From positions 975,433 to 1,039,432 of the forward strand of contig CM032818.1 of assembly GCA_019155185.1 (NCBI GenBank): a stretch of DNA of 64,000 nucleotides. The letters are read 5' to 3'. Below, piece by piece: positions 37,343 to 49,503 of this stretch. A program made the translations under genes and the position numbers. The notes under the pieces were generated by a model. The model searched no databases and had not been told where the DNA came from. It saw nothing but the letters and a program-made list of their open reading frames with translations. Source of the DNA: Beaufortia kweichowensis. Its lineage: Eukaryota > Chordata > Actinopteri > Cypriniformes > Gastromyzontidae. Position 1 is the first letter of the stretch; each line of letters starts with the position of its first letter.

Positions 37343-39578
37343 ATGATTCATAAATCGGTTTTCTTTTGTCTGTGCTTGTGGTGTGCACGTGGTAAGTTGG
37401 TTTTATGGTTTAATATCTCTTATTTTGTTTTAATTTGAATAAAAAAAATAATTAGTTATGTGAACGCATATACATAATTAGCAGTAAATAATGTTTTGTA
37501 CTTATTTAAGCTTTATTGTCTTAAATTAGGACAAAATAAATAAAGCCAAAATAAATAAATAAATAAATAACCAGCTGCAGAAAAAGAAGAGACTGATAAA
37601 AACATACCAAACAACATTAACTTTATGTTAAAGAAAATCATATCTGTTGTTTAATGATTATATCATATTAATAATGTGTTAACCATCCATGTATGAATGA
37701 GGCAATTCTTTGTCAGTGTATTTACTGTGTAGTTTGTTTACATACATTTTAATCAGTGTCTCGATGTTTGTGTTTCAGGTGTGTTTGGTGATGAAGTGAA
37801 GTCAGTGTCAGTGATGAAGGGAGATTCTGTTACTCTAAACACTGATCTTACTGACATACAGAGACATGACCAGATACTGTGGATGTTTGGACCTCAGGGG
37901 TCTCGTATAGCTGAAATCCATAAGAAAATTATTGATATGTATCGCAGTAAAGAGATATTTGGAGACAGACTGAAGTTGGACAGTCAGACTGGATCTCTCA
38001 CCATCACAAACATCAGAATCACAGACTCTGGACATTATAAACTACAGATCAGCGGTGACAAAGGAACTTCATACAAGAAATTCAATGTTGCTGTATATGG
38101 TGAGTGAAGAAGTCTTGATATGTCTTTTAGTTTTCAATGTAATGGCAAATAAATTTGTGCTTGTTAATTAGTACTGTATGATTTAGGCATGTTTGAATAT
38201 AGAGTGAAATATCATTATGAGGACTGTGTTAAACAGCAGTCAGGGTGTGACTGTGAGTTACTGCTGAGAGGTGCTACTTAAATTATATTATTGTATATTA
38301 TAATCATTTAAAAGGAATGTTTTTTTCAGAAACATTGTGACAAAATCTCTATTCTGACAAAAATTATGCAGATAATTATTCAGCAACATTATCAGCAATT
38401 TTTCCTTTTATATTTCCAGCACCTCTTCCTGTGCCTGTAATCAGCCTCACTGAAAACTGTTCTTCATCATCAGCAGCAAGATCATCAAGCTCAAAATGTG
38501 TGTTGTTGTGTTCAGTGATGAATGTGTCACATGTGACTCTCTCCTGGTATAAAGGAAACAGTTTGTTGTCCAACATCAGTGTGTCTGATCTCAACATCAG
38601 TCTATCTCTGGAGGTGGAATATCAGGATACAAACACATACAGCTGTGTGATCAACAATCCCATCACAAACCACACACAACATCTCAACATCAGTCATGTC
38701 TGTAAACTGTGTTCAGGTAACGACAGTAATGTTCCAACTTTAAAAACTAAATGTTGTCACCCTTTACTAAGATCTATTACTAAAAATGGATTAACAAAAA
38801 GTGTATGCAAGTTGTATAGTTGTGCTTGGGGTGTGAACTAAAGCTTAGCTTTGAGAAAGATTTGGGGAGGATTGGCAAAAAATTACAACACATGTGCAAG
38901 GTTTACTGGGTCAAGACTCAAGAGAATGATTGCAAAGTAAAAAACAAGAGGATGTACAAAATATTTATCACTGATGCAACTCTAGTTAGTTCATTCTTTA
39001 TATACAAGGAGCTTTTTATTGCATTTGTTTGCACATTAAAAAATATTTTTTTACACTGATATGCTGTAGTTGCTCTGTACTAAATAATTTGTCACATAAA
39101 TCCCTTAACCAAGTTCAGCGTTTTCTCCATTTTATCGCATACATTAAAAGTTCATATTGTATGTTTTGGTTAAAGACTCATTTATTGTTTTGTGTTTCTT
39201 TATTACAGATCAGCGCAGCAGTTCACAGTGGGTGATAATAGCTGTTGTTGTAGTGATTCTTGTTTTAGCTGTTATTGTACTTGCTGTGATGTGTAACTGG
39301 AGGAAGTTTAAGCCTGTGATAAATCAAGGTAAGCATTGTCTACAACTGATCCATTTAAAATAACATTTTCGATTAATAAATAATTTTGTAGTGTGAAAAC
39401 TGTGATTATTATTAAAACAGTTCAGGCTCATGAGGAGGTACTTTACGCCAGAGGCGACATTTTGTTCACGACGCAGTGTACAGAGTTTGGTAAGATAAGA
39501 AATTGCTGTTGTGCGCTGTGTACTTCTGTCCGCCTGAAGAAAGCTGAAACCACAACGTTGACGCTGAAAGATGCTTGA
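37343..39578 (+). CDS. Receptor G: SLAM/CD2-family-like, near-duplicate of E
   Basis: Exons: signal 37343-37391, V-like 37779-38099, C2 38420-38716, transmembrane 39209-39328, terminal tail 39421-39578. It is almost identical to E in exons and introns. V is the WMFGPQGSRIAEI type with VMKGDSVTL. The C2 exon has SSSAARSSSSK and lacks two residues in the NISLSLEVEY stretch. The transmembrane exon ends in a GT donor. The tail retains AHEEVLYARG, homologous to EEEIHYADP of D, and then reads through to GKIRNCCCALCTSVRLK and stop. A GT donor after the CTEF codons would join in phase 1 to the exon at 39987 and stop after three codons, so the ITIM-like VVYSSI there is not reached in frame. Which ending is used is unresolved. 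Confidence 0.76.
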
Positions 39579-39986
39579 ACAAATGAAGCTGCAAACCTGT
39601 CTTATGTGCTTTAAGCTTGATGATGCATGATGATCAGAAAACCAATGAACATTTAACATGATCACAAAAACTGTTCCCTTTTTACTTGTTACCACTGTAG
39701 GTTTTAGTGCAAGGTAGTTCTTAAATCACAATAAATTAGATTTTCTGGGCATATCAAATATTACAGCTCTTTTGTGCGTACAAAAAGCCTTCAATGTTCA
39801 ACGCTGCTTCATAATACAGTGACTCTAAAAGTATTTGGACACATACAAAGGTTTGAATGTCATCTGCAAATAATATTGCCACCTGGTTTGATATTCAAAA
39901 TGTCCAGATAGGTTTTGGAGTCGAGGTGATTGCCTCTAGAAACTCTGTATTATTTGTTTCTCATTGTTCAATTTGTTTTCTTACAG

Positions 39987-40037
39987 AAAGTAGATGAAGA
40001 GGACCATGTAGTGTACTCCAGCATCACTAAGAGATGA
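39987..40037 (+). pseudogene. Stranded last exon of receptor G (ITIM-like)
   Basis: It is the twin of 23298-23348: acceptor ttttcttacag, then a phase-0 frame KVDEEDHVVYSSITKR and stop. It is out of phase with the donor available in G's tail exon. Its sequence is well kept in both E and G, which either reflects the recent duplication or use through an unseen splice form. Confidence 0.55.
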
Positions 40038-41499
40038 CACAAACAGTGTACTTTACAATGAACAGTATTCACTGGTAAATTAATAGATTTTTTAAATGGT
40101 TATGTTTTCTTAACTCAGTCTAGCACAGATGTATACCAGCCAATGACATTCCTAAGACGCTACGGGAATTTCCTTGACTTCTGTTTTGACTTGCCGGGGC
40201 CTGTCTTGTGTTTGCATTGATGTGTCTTTCAAACAACAGATTATATTTTTAATACTTTTATATGTTCATTTTTTCTACATTCACACTGTCTTAAATTGTA
40301 GGCTGGATTATATGAGTCTAAACAATCAGTATTTTACATAATGAACCTGGCAAATGGCTGCAGGACTATGTGCCATCAGCCAGTGTTAAAATTGTTTCCT
40401 GAGAATCCAGAATGATGTCACATTTGCAGCTCAGCTGGGTGGTAAAAACGTTCCCAGTGGATTAAGCAGATCCACAACACTTTATCACTTTACTGAATTG
40501 TCATGTCATACCCAAAGAGCACAAAAAACTGTAGTAATCGTGTTGTTGAAAAGGCTCTAATGCACGGCTAACACTCATAAATGAGAAATGAAGTGTTTGA
40601 TGAGCATCAAATAGGAGAAAATATGTCTAAGTGCCTGTATGCATCTGTATTGCCATTAACTGTACTTTCTGAGGTTATTATGGTTCATTAATCATGGACT
40701 ACCAGAGAATGGATATTAATGTCAAACTAAAATGTTTGTATGTGGAACCTAAATGTTAACTGTAACTAAATGTTAGTGCTAGTGTTGAAAATACAAATAC
40801 TCACATGATTGGTGTTTTGCGTGTCTTGTGTTTTGATGGATTTTTTTGTAGTGCCTATTTAATGCAAATACTCACATGTATTTGATATGTTTATGTTTAG
40901 GTCATTTAAAGCTTGAAATTATTTACGTATTCTTTATTTTTTTTTCTATTTAAATGTGACCCTGTCTGTGAAAAACCTGCTGAAGTCATGTTTTGTGATA
41001 TATTGTTGATTTATAGTGTTCTACATCATCCTACATAATGTGAAGAACATTCCGTGAAAAAATAACCGTGATATGTTTATGATTTATTTATTAAGAAACG
41101 GCGCCATCTTGTGGCGAGATGCGGATTTTGACGTGTCAAAACGAGCACGAGGTTTACGAGAAAACATCATATTTAAAGTAAGTTTTAAGTGTTAGCATTG
41201 GGCTTTTATCAACCCTAAGTCATTGTAGAAGTTAACGTTAGGTTCCATTAACAGATAATAAATCAGATAAGAGACATGTAACCTAAATTGTTTACATCAG
41301 GCTCGGAAAGTGGAAACTGAACATGGGACAAATGACACAAAAATGAACTGAAATCCTTCTAAATTGAAGATGAAAAGAAAAATCCTTTAATAAAAATTAA
41401 TTACGACAGTGGCATGAATGTGAAAATGAACTAATGTCCAAAAATGTAACATGCTCTTCAGATGTGCCTAATTATTTGCGTACAAATTTCAAAGATTCA
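40038..41499. other. Intergenic after receptor G
   Basis: No supported gene. The first few hundred bases are E-like 3' flank. A ggcgccatcttgtggcgag word near 41,100 is typical of the 3' ends of old fish retroposons, but the rest of such an element was not recognisable. Confidence 0.4.
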
Positions 41500-41514
41500 G
41501 TTTCGCTAATTATG

Positions 41515-41640
41515 GGTTTTTAATGCGCTGCCTCTCGTGGGGGCGGGCTTTAACAGTGATCTACTCTGATTGGCTAGTAAGAGTTAGATTGACAGCTCCG
41601 TGACCTGGAAGTAGAGGCTGATTTCAGTCAGCTGAAAAGG
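41515..41640 (+). promoter_or_regulatory. CCAAT/GC-box promoter, inverted copy of 47,930-48,060
   Basis: The core ctctcgtgggggcgggct is followed by ctctgattggctag, a GC box and an inverted CCAAT box. The same two words in the same order occur on the minus strand at 47,990-47,950. A CpG-bearing exon-like stretch with a donor (gctgag then gtaagt at 41,757) lies downstream. Confidence 0.55.
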
Positions 41641-44600
41641 TGGCGGTATGTGCACCACGTGGATTGTTGAAAATGTTTAATTACATGAGTAGTATTTGAG
41701 TTTTAGCGGTCTCGTCGACATCTTCCCTCACAGTTTGACCCTCGAGGTAGGCTGAGGTAAGTTTGTGTTAATAAGAAACACAAAACTTTTATGGGGTTCT
41801 GGTTTCATTCACAAGTTTGCAAGTCACTTATGTTATGTGATGATGTTTGATTGTGATAATATATGATGTTGAAAATGTTTAATTGTTTGGGACTTTAAAA
41901 CTGTTTTGTTAGCCGAACCCCCTTTTTCTAAAAGCTTTACCGCAGATTTTAAGTAAATATGTTAATAACTTAATTGCACATTAGCATGTTTAAATGGTTT
42001 TCTGTCAGTTTTAATGTTTTTTCCAGTAGTGTTTTACATAGTTATTGGACATTCATGTGGTAATTGTCTTTAATTGTTACATAAAACGTGTCTGTCCATT
42101 TTGCATTAGAATCAGTTTTGTGAGATATTGTAGGTTTGTGTAATGGTCACATGACATACAGATAAAAGAAGATCTCTGGTTTTTGTTGGTAAGTGTTGAA
42201 ATAATTTGATTAAAAATGTAATATTTCACATTTTATGACTTAATTGTAATTAGCTAATTAGCCTAATTGTTTTCAAGGCACTAATCTCCTGCAATTCCCT
42301 CGTGAACCACCAGAGGGTCGCGAAACCCGGTGCGGACTCTGTGAGTACTACAATGAAATCGATGGACTGAAATGGGGTTTATTCCTTTACTATTATTAAC
42401 AGTGATGTAATGCTAAAGGGTTTAAATGTGTTTTGGGATGTGCTGTGCAATTATTTGTGATTTACTTTTTAAACATTCTTATAATGTGTTATATTAATCA
42501 TGTTGCACAAACAATTAGTGCATATACAGTGCTATTGAAAAGTTTGGAAACACTCTCTTTTTTTTCTACATTTTCGAATAGTAGTGTATTCATGAAATAA
42601 AACGACTCTAACTTGGGGAATTGTATTGTGAGTACAAACATCCGAAGTAAAGTGTTATATTTGATCTTCAAAAGTAATCACACTTTGTCTAGAGTTTGTA
42701 TCATTCAGTGTCTTGAGGTGTCGCTGGACTTGTTAGACTCCGATGACATTTTAGTTTCACAATGTTTGTAACTGAACTTGTTTGTTCATGTGAACAGGGA
42801 AGATGACGATCAAGTTCCTCCAGTGTTGGAAGGATGTTGTGGCAGTAGCATTTGAAGTTCAAGTGGAGGTGGGATGAGTTTGATCATTCACCTCTTCCAT
42901 ATGATGCTGAGGTTTTTTCTCGGATGTCTAAAGCTGCCCTGCATGTATGAGATGATTTCACGTTTGGAAGTGGAGGTAAAAATTTTTTTTTAAAGGGTCA
43001 TGAGTATTCTGTTGATTATTTTTTGTCTATTTGTAGGTAACACCTTCCTGATTTATCTGCTGTTACAGAAGAAAAGGTAATGACCTTGTTGTTTGGGTTG
43101 ACATTTATCTGGCACACATTGAGTATACACATGAAATTGGAGTATGTGGAAATTTTTGTAAAAACTGTAGATATTTGTAAACACTTTAAACAAACAATTG
43201 CTACCTGCAAAAATGTCCTCATAATCGTCTCGCATGCATTCAGGACTTGCTGCTTGGAATCCTGTACATATGCCGGCCTGTGACAATTTCAGAAGGGTTT
43301 AGTTTAGGTATCTTGAATGTGTTAATTGTTTGTCTGTCTTTAAGATTTGTTAATGCTGCTTCATGTGCACGGACACAAACTTGTACTTCTGTTCTTGAGG
43401 TTTCTGTGTGCGTTTCATTGCAGTTTTTGTTGATTATTATCATTTTGGTCTTTTAAACTGAAGCTGCAGTGTCCTTCTTTGTGTAGTCTTATGTTTAGTC
43501 TGCAAAGCTCTTGGCTGGACATCCTGTGCTCTTTCAGTCTTTGCAGACCATTCAACAACCTGATTGAAAGCTGTCCCAGTCATCATATATTTTTAGGGCT
43601 TCTGAGATCTCTGGTTTCAGTCCATTTCCAAAGGCATACTGGAGTCCTTCAAACCAGCATGTTCCTGCCATGTATGCCTGAAGCGGTCTTTATACTCTGT
43701 AATGCATTTCCAGTCCTTACAGCTTTCTATCCAGCTTCAATGTTATCTTGAGACTATCCTACTTTGGTCACTGTCTCTTAAGTTGACATTAAGAGTCATC
43801 TTCTCCATGTAGTGGATGTAGATTTTTTGCGGTCTCTAAACTTTGCAAACCTTCCATGGTTGCTTGTATATGTGTGGTAGTTCCCTTGAGCATTTGTCAA
43901 TTTGCTCTGGTGTCTTTTTCTGTCCATTCCCCTCATTCATTCTCAATTACTTTGAGCTGTCATCTCTGCCTCCCGTTGCTGCCATTGTTTTCAATCCTTT
44001 GTAATGTGTTTCTTTTGGAACAGTCCTTTTATTCCAATTGTTTGGAAATGAAGTTTAGCAACCTCTCATTTTTGGTGTTTGTCCTGAAGTGTTGTGTCTT
44101 TCCATAAGCCCACTGTCTGCATACTTGATGCTGTTCATTTGAGTCGGAGCATTACACCTCACAGTTGTTTACATGGTAGCTGAGACTTTATCTTGTAGAC
44201 CATTTTGCAGTACGTAAACGACACTGTTCCTGAAGCAGTTGTTGTTTCCTTTTTTCCACATATGTAATTATGTCTTGAAGTTTGTTAAACATTTCCATTC
44301 CCATGTGAATGTTCTGTTGGTTAGATGGCAAAAGCTTCTCATCTTTCTCATCTTATTTGTAAGTTCAGCATTAAAGAGATGTCTTGCATGCTCCTTTTTA
44401 AAAATTGTACAGGTTTTCTGTCACACAATCACATCAGTTATTTGTCAAGTAACCACTTGCTGTTTGCACATTTCTGAAATGTGTGTGAATGTTTGACACA
44501 GAATTTTCACCACTGCTTAGAATGGTGTCTCAGAGTTATTCAGTAGTTTGTGTTGCAATGTACCTTTTGTAAGTGTTTGAAAAATCTTAATTGTTTTTCT

Positions 44601-46135
44601 AGATTGAGGAGACTTCAGACCTGTCGACATACAGCGAGCGCTTGTGTATGTTTTATTTTGTATTGTTTTTGTAGATGTATAGTATTTATGTAATATGAAC
44701 GGAGTAGTGACATGTGAAAGATTTAAAGTATGCTGAAATGACAATGTAAAATGAAAGTTAGATGCTATTTATTGCAGTAATAGAGTTGTATGTATTAGTG
44801 TGACGTTCACAGACAAACTGCTCTTATTTTCTGCCATTACAATCTTACATCTCGACCCAGAGGTTGGTGCGAGTGGCACTGGAAAAGAAATCTGATCCTG
44901 ATCCTTCCAGGATAGTCCAGTAGGTCTTAAAGGTACGTTTGTTGTAACTGTAAGTGTTTAGAAATGCATCGTCACTAATGTTTGTGACCCAGTCTGAGAA
45001 AGCCCAGCTAAAGTTATATTTTGTTGGTTTTTTGTTTTGTGCATCAAGTCATTGAACGTAATGTAAAGAATATTATGTGAAAATGGTGCATTGATATTTG
45101 CAGTATTGTAGCAAGCATAATGAAAAGATTAGCTGAAAATGAAGTTTGATGCTTATGTCAGAATGAGAATTTGGGCTGGTTTTCAAAGACAAGGTCACAC
45201 TTTCAATGTGTAAGTGAGTAACCCATTTAATTCCACTGCTCCCATTTGCGCTTGTATTTCAGTGTGGTATTAAAAAGCAACTATTGTTGTGAGCAGACAT
45301 ACAGAAGTGAAAGGTTGTAATGTCATGTAGATTGTTGAGTAGTATGTAAGGTGTGGGCAAAATGTTGGATTAAATGGGTTAAGCAATGAGTTTAATGTGA
45401 AGTTATGATGAGTGAAGCCATGTAAGTAATCAAAGGAAATAGAAATGTAACTGTATATTGACCATGTAGTAATGCATGTTGTGACTCCAGGTTGCTGAAA
45501 CTGTTTAGATTAGTGTTGAAAATGTAATGTTGGTGTGAAAAATTGTTTGAAGACACAGTCTTGTCATGCACATGATTACTTATGGAGTGTATGTTTGCTT
45601 TTGTAGATGGAGAAAGCGGGAATGCAGAACGTTTGGACTTGTGCAGGTTTTATTCCTCATGGGCCAGAGGTAAGAGGAGTCAGGTACAGTCTTATCTGCC
45701 TGCTGAAGAGATAGCCAATCACTGTGTCATGAGATGTCTAAGTGCTTGTCCAGATGGTCACGCATGTAGGCATTTGCTGACAAGGTGATTGGGTACTCTG
45801 CAGTATGTGCTCAGGGCAGGTAAGAGTGTGGCTGATCCCTCTCACCCCAGACCCAAACTCTGTGGAATGGGGTCCATGAGGAGTGGAATCTAGTTCCAGC
45901 AGAACTCCCTCCATGCGCAGTGGCGGGAGGAAGGTTTTGACTTATATATATATTTATTTTGTTAAAAATGTACATTTTTAACAAGTCGCAGCTCGACCGC
46001 ACGCCAGCCAGGGACACTCTTTGACTTGCGCTTTTGTCCTCATTTCTCTGCCTATCCTTTAGGTAGCATGTTGGACTGTCATGCACTACCTTGAGCAACT
46101 GTTACCTTCCACAATAAAGCTGTGTCTGATATTTA
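41625..46135 (+). ncRNA. Probable spliced non-coding transcript (plus strand)
   Basis: A chain of splice-bounded segments follows the promoter at 41.5 kb. The clearest are the first exon ending at 41756, 42798-42975, 43037-43076, a segment starting at 44603, one ending at 44932, and 45607-45669. A terminal AATAAA is at 46113-46118. No frame runs through these segments; the longest ATG frame in 42798-42975 is 24 codons. This is why a long non-coding RNA, or the remnant of a gene, is preferred. Exon choices are by eye and not all will be right. A small Tc1-like remnant (acagtgctattgaaaag) lies in an intron near 42,530. Transcription would converge with the minus-strand unit at 47.9-46.5 kb. Confidence 0.4.
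43480..43870 (-). pseudogene. Possible decayed gag-like fragment of an LTR retrotransposon
   Basis: Read on the minus strand, a stretch around 43,640-43,560 resembles the capsid part of gypsy-type gag (a NGLKPEIS-like block followed by a YDDWDSF-like block), with several stops and frame changes on both sides. No protease, reverse transcriptase or LTRs were found next to it. It lies within an intron of the plus-strand transcript. The assignment rests on weak resemblance only. Confidence 0.25.
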
Positions 46136-46504
46136 AGCCAAATGCATGTGTCATTTCTACACCAACTTCTATTACAACCATGGGTTATTCCAAAGCCACC
46201 TTGTTAACTTTTCAAGTGTGTCATGAGTTTCCCTCACACTCAACATTCTCCATGCTGAAAACAATAACCTTTATTCTTCACACACGCATCATGACCCTAC
46301 ATTTCATTCACATTAACAATGCTGCTTGGCAGTGTTGTCTCCTTATCCCTTGTACACTGTTACTATTACTACTTCTGTACCCATCTTATTAACTTTCACA
46401 CCATTACAAAGGGTAGGGTAGGGTAAGGAAACATCTCTTCAAACACATTTCTAACCAACATTAAGCTACATGCTGGAAGAATAAAACACATACATCTGCA
46501 ATAT

Positions 46505-47885
46505 TTTAACACTTCTTTATTAAAACATGTTCTGAAAGAATGCTTGTTTCACGTCACAATGAAGCACTTCATGTCACATTTAAGCCATTACACAAAACTG
46601 TAGGACACTCCATCAAATGCAAGACTTGGAAGTGACAGCTGATCAGACATCACAGCCCAGGTGCTCCATTCCTAAGTAAAACAATTAAAAACAAGATTCA
46701 AACACATGCATAACTGTTGTCATGTTATGTCAGGCTGAAAACACGTCACATCAACAGAATCCTCCTACTGAGAACATGCACATTCTCAACTCTCTGGTCA
46801 CCACGTACTCTGGAACACATTTTGGAAATATTCATGCAAAGCCGTTCAGTTCTATACTCTTCAACATTTTTTTGCCCAGTCTGTGAAACTCAGGCAAGTC
46901 CTACAATTAAATTAACATTACAAGCATCAAAGTTTCTCTTCGCCTACACTTCCCTACAACACCCATCTTGGACATGTCATTACTCTGTCAACATTAAACA
47001 GGTTATCAAGCTTAATTTTTCACATAATGTACTCTGACTAATTAATGACTTTAGCTGGGTTTGCACATACAGGGTCACATTTTTTAACTACATGTCGAAA
47101 TTAACATTATGAAACTACTTACAATAATTACAACAACCTACTATACATACTGATGACTCTTTACACAGACAAAACACATGTCAAGATTTTAAGTCAAAAA
47201 GCATCTTTTAAAGTTTCAACTTGGCTTCACACTCATTACAGATGTTAGCTACTACAATACAGAGAGAGTGTCCTCACCTTCCAAAAGCATGAGAGGCCAG
47301 TTGAGGACTTGTGCTTTGCCACAGTATCAAGATACAGCATCTGCAACAACAAAAGCTTCAGAAAACCATTTCGACAACATTACCTAAAACACCTCCCGCT
47401 TCATTGACTGAACTCATTTAGTCAAGGGTACATCTGAAGGCTGTTTAATGTGTGTACTAGGGAAAGGCAACATTAATTTTGGTTTACTTGAAAATTACTT
47501 TTCTACTCAATATACATTTCCAAAAGCTAAAAATCCTACTTTTGCCCTTAATCTATAATCCACATTCTCACCACTCATTGTACTCATTCAATGCATTCGA
47601 AACACCAGTGGCTAAACTGATGTTCAGTGTTCGTTTTCACAAACATGAAAACCATTCCTATCCCTTCAATACTCCTTGTGTCGACTCAAGCTCATGACTC
47701 AATTCATTAATTTTGTTTGTACATGAAAGAGTGCAAATACTCACGTAATGACTTCATGGTTTGCGTCCAAACACCACATTTACTGATCCTACAACACCAT
47801 CACGTTCACCGTCAGATATGTTCGGATAGCAGTTCTAAAAACGCCACAGAGCCGAAATGCACTAATCTATATAGACTCACAGCTG
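46505..47885 (-). ncRNA. Probable spliced non-coding transcript (minus strand)
   Basis: Three splice-bounded exons are visible on the minus strand: about 47885-47745 (ending cattac then gtgagt), 47340-47278 (acceptor ttgttgttgcag, donor ggaag then gtgagg) and 46671 to about 46505, with AATAAA at 46521-46516. A tctatatagat word sits at the expected TATA position near 47,870, downstream of the GC-box/CCAAT pair at 47,990-47,950. ATG frames are very short, so it is probably non-coding. It ends about 390 bases from the polyadenylation signal of the opposing transcript. Confidence 0.45.
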
Positions 47886-47929
47886 TCCAACACACGTGCC
47901 ACTGATTGACCTCAGCATCCCTAGATGGC

Positions 47930-48060
47930 ATCAAATTGGCATCAATTGGCACTAGCCAATCAGAGCACAGCACTGTTAGCCCGCCCCCACGAGAGCTTTG
48001 GCCCACAACAGGCCGAGTCAAAACCAACGAAAATTGCCTCACTTTTGCGCCAGCGCGTTC
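47930..48060 (-). promoter_or_regulatory. CCAAT/GC-box promoter, inverted copy of 41,515-41,640
   Basis: On the minus strand the order is ctctcgtgggggcgggct, then ctctgattggctag, as at 41.5 kb. Similarity continues upstream on that strand (aatgtaacacgctctt here, aatgtaacatgctctt at 41,445), so the duplication includes more than the core boxes. Confidence 0.55.
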
Positions 48061-49503
48061 ACAACACACAACCAATCTTTGCAAATTGTTCACAACAATG
48101 AACTCAATTTCAAGAGCGTGTTACATTTCTGTGATTGTAACAAATACTTGACTACGAATGAGAACTTTCACAAACATATTGCAAATGTTTTTACACAATA
48201 TAATCTACTAAATGTACTTTACAAATTATTACACATTACATACTACAAACACATTTTCTGTGTAAAATGCCTTTATTTATTTGTGTGTTTACACAATTAA
48301 CAATAAAATGAGCCTTTTTGCTACAAATTCGACCAAGTTTACTTCTTTTAGAGGGCGTTTACACATTTTAAGCCTATTTTTAAAGTACTACCTAAACTAT
48401 AAGGTTTTTTTGGGGAGGGACGTCTGATTAAAAACAGATTTCAAGGGTGTTTAAAATACATTATTTTATGACGATATTGGAAACCTCGAAAGATGTGAAT
48501 CATTGCACATGCCCATATACCCGTGCAAAACTTACCGTGACATTACACAACAGTATTTAAGAATAAAACCGCATGACTATATAATAAATCATTACATGTG
48601 TAAACTAAAACTAAGACAAACTTTCATTAATTACATATTGTAACATAAATGACATACGACCCAAATGTAGGCCTATGTTTGCTCTTAAATGATAGTTTTA
48701 GCCATTTCTCAATACGACACACACACACACACACACAACACACAGGAGGACAGAAGTTTACTGTACAGAAATCACATAGAAATCCTCAGGCGTGGACTTT
48801 TGGATACGCCTCAAAAACAACCATTTTTATGATCGCGCCCCGAATACAAATAACGCTTTATAAAGGCGTTTGAACAATGGATGTTTTGTTTGTTGCTCTA
48901 TAACGGAAACTCCATGTTACGAATCATTTGTGGGATAGATTTGCCTTCTGTTTTATTATCTGAACAGCGCAAAACGACTACAGTTAGGTTACAGTAAGCA
49001 TTTCTCAAATACATAAACCACATTTTAGGATTGCTACAGTGTAGCAGATTAAGGTTTATATGACAGACCGAATAAAGCTTTTGCAGTAACATTCCAAAAC
49101 CAAAAGAGAAGTCAATTGATTTTCCATGACTTTCTGAAAGATAAAAAACCAGAGACGGATGCATTAAGATAGTCAGGAGGTCAGTTCTACATGAACAAGC
49201 CAAAAAAATGGACTCTTACAAGTGTATTTAAACAAATTTCACTTAAATCTACATCTTTGATTTGTGTGAGATCTCTCTGTGTTTCAGGTGTGTTTCGGAT
49301 GGGAAGCAGGCGTTGAAAATGCAGGTTTGCAATTGGTCTGCGCAGCTTGAAGCCTTTTTTCCAGACACTCGCTATTGGCTCAGAGCCCCGTCAATCTAAC
49401 CCGATGACAACGCCTCCAAATGATGTGAGAGAGGCTTCACAAACTTGTTGACCTGACCTACATTTAAAAACGGAATGAACGGTTCTTACGTTTTCTTCGT
49501 TTC
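48061..49503. other. Intergenic before receptor I
   Basis: No supported gene. A CA run lies at about 48,719-48,736. Near 49,262-49,300 a splice acceptor and first bases of a V exon appear to be duplicated from 51,063-51,095 and then decay. From 49,330 the sequence has CCAAT boxes and forms the likely promoter of I. Confidence 0.45.
49330..49440 (+). promoter_or_regulatory. Likely promoter of receptor I
   Basis: Two ATTGG (inverted CCAAT) boxes lie at about 49,332 and 49,374. The word agacactcgctattg at 49,363-49,377 and the following CGTCAATC recur at 55,578-55,612, before the orphan exons J. An IRF-type word, reverse complement AAAAGTGAAAGT, is at 49,581-49,592, just past the first donor. 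Confidence 0.5.

Noticed and set aside
42798..42975. Small coding gene starting MTIKFLQCW
   Set aside because: The frame is only 24 codons, ends within the exon and has no recognisable signal or domain; a non-coding exon is the simpler reading.
43080..44496. Series of short plus-strand open frames
   Set aside because: They are antisense to the weak gag-like relic or chance frames; no continuity between them and no family resemblance.
46081..48300. Short plus-strand frames (46,081-46,392; 46,717-47,037; 47,906-48,300)
   Set aside because: They are antisense to the minus-strand spliced transcript or its promoter and show no conserved motif.
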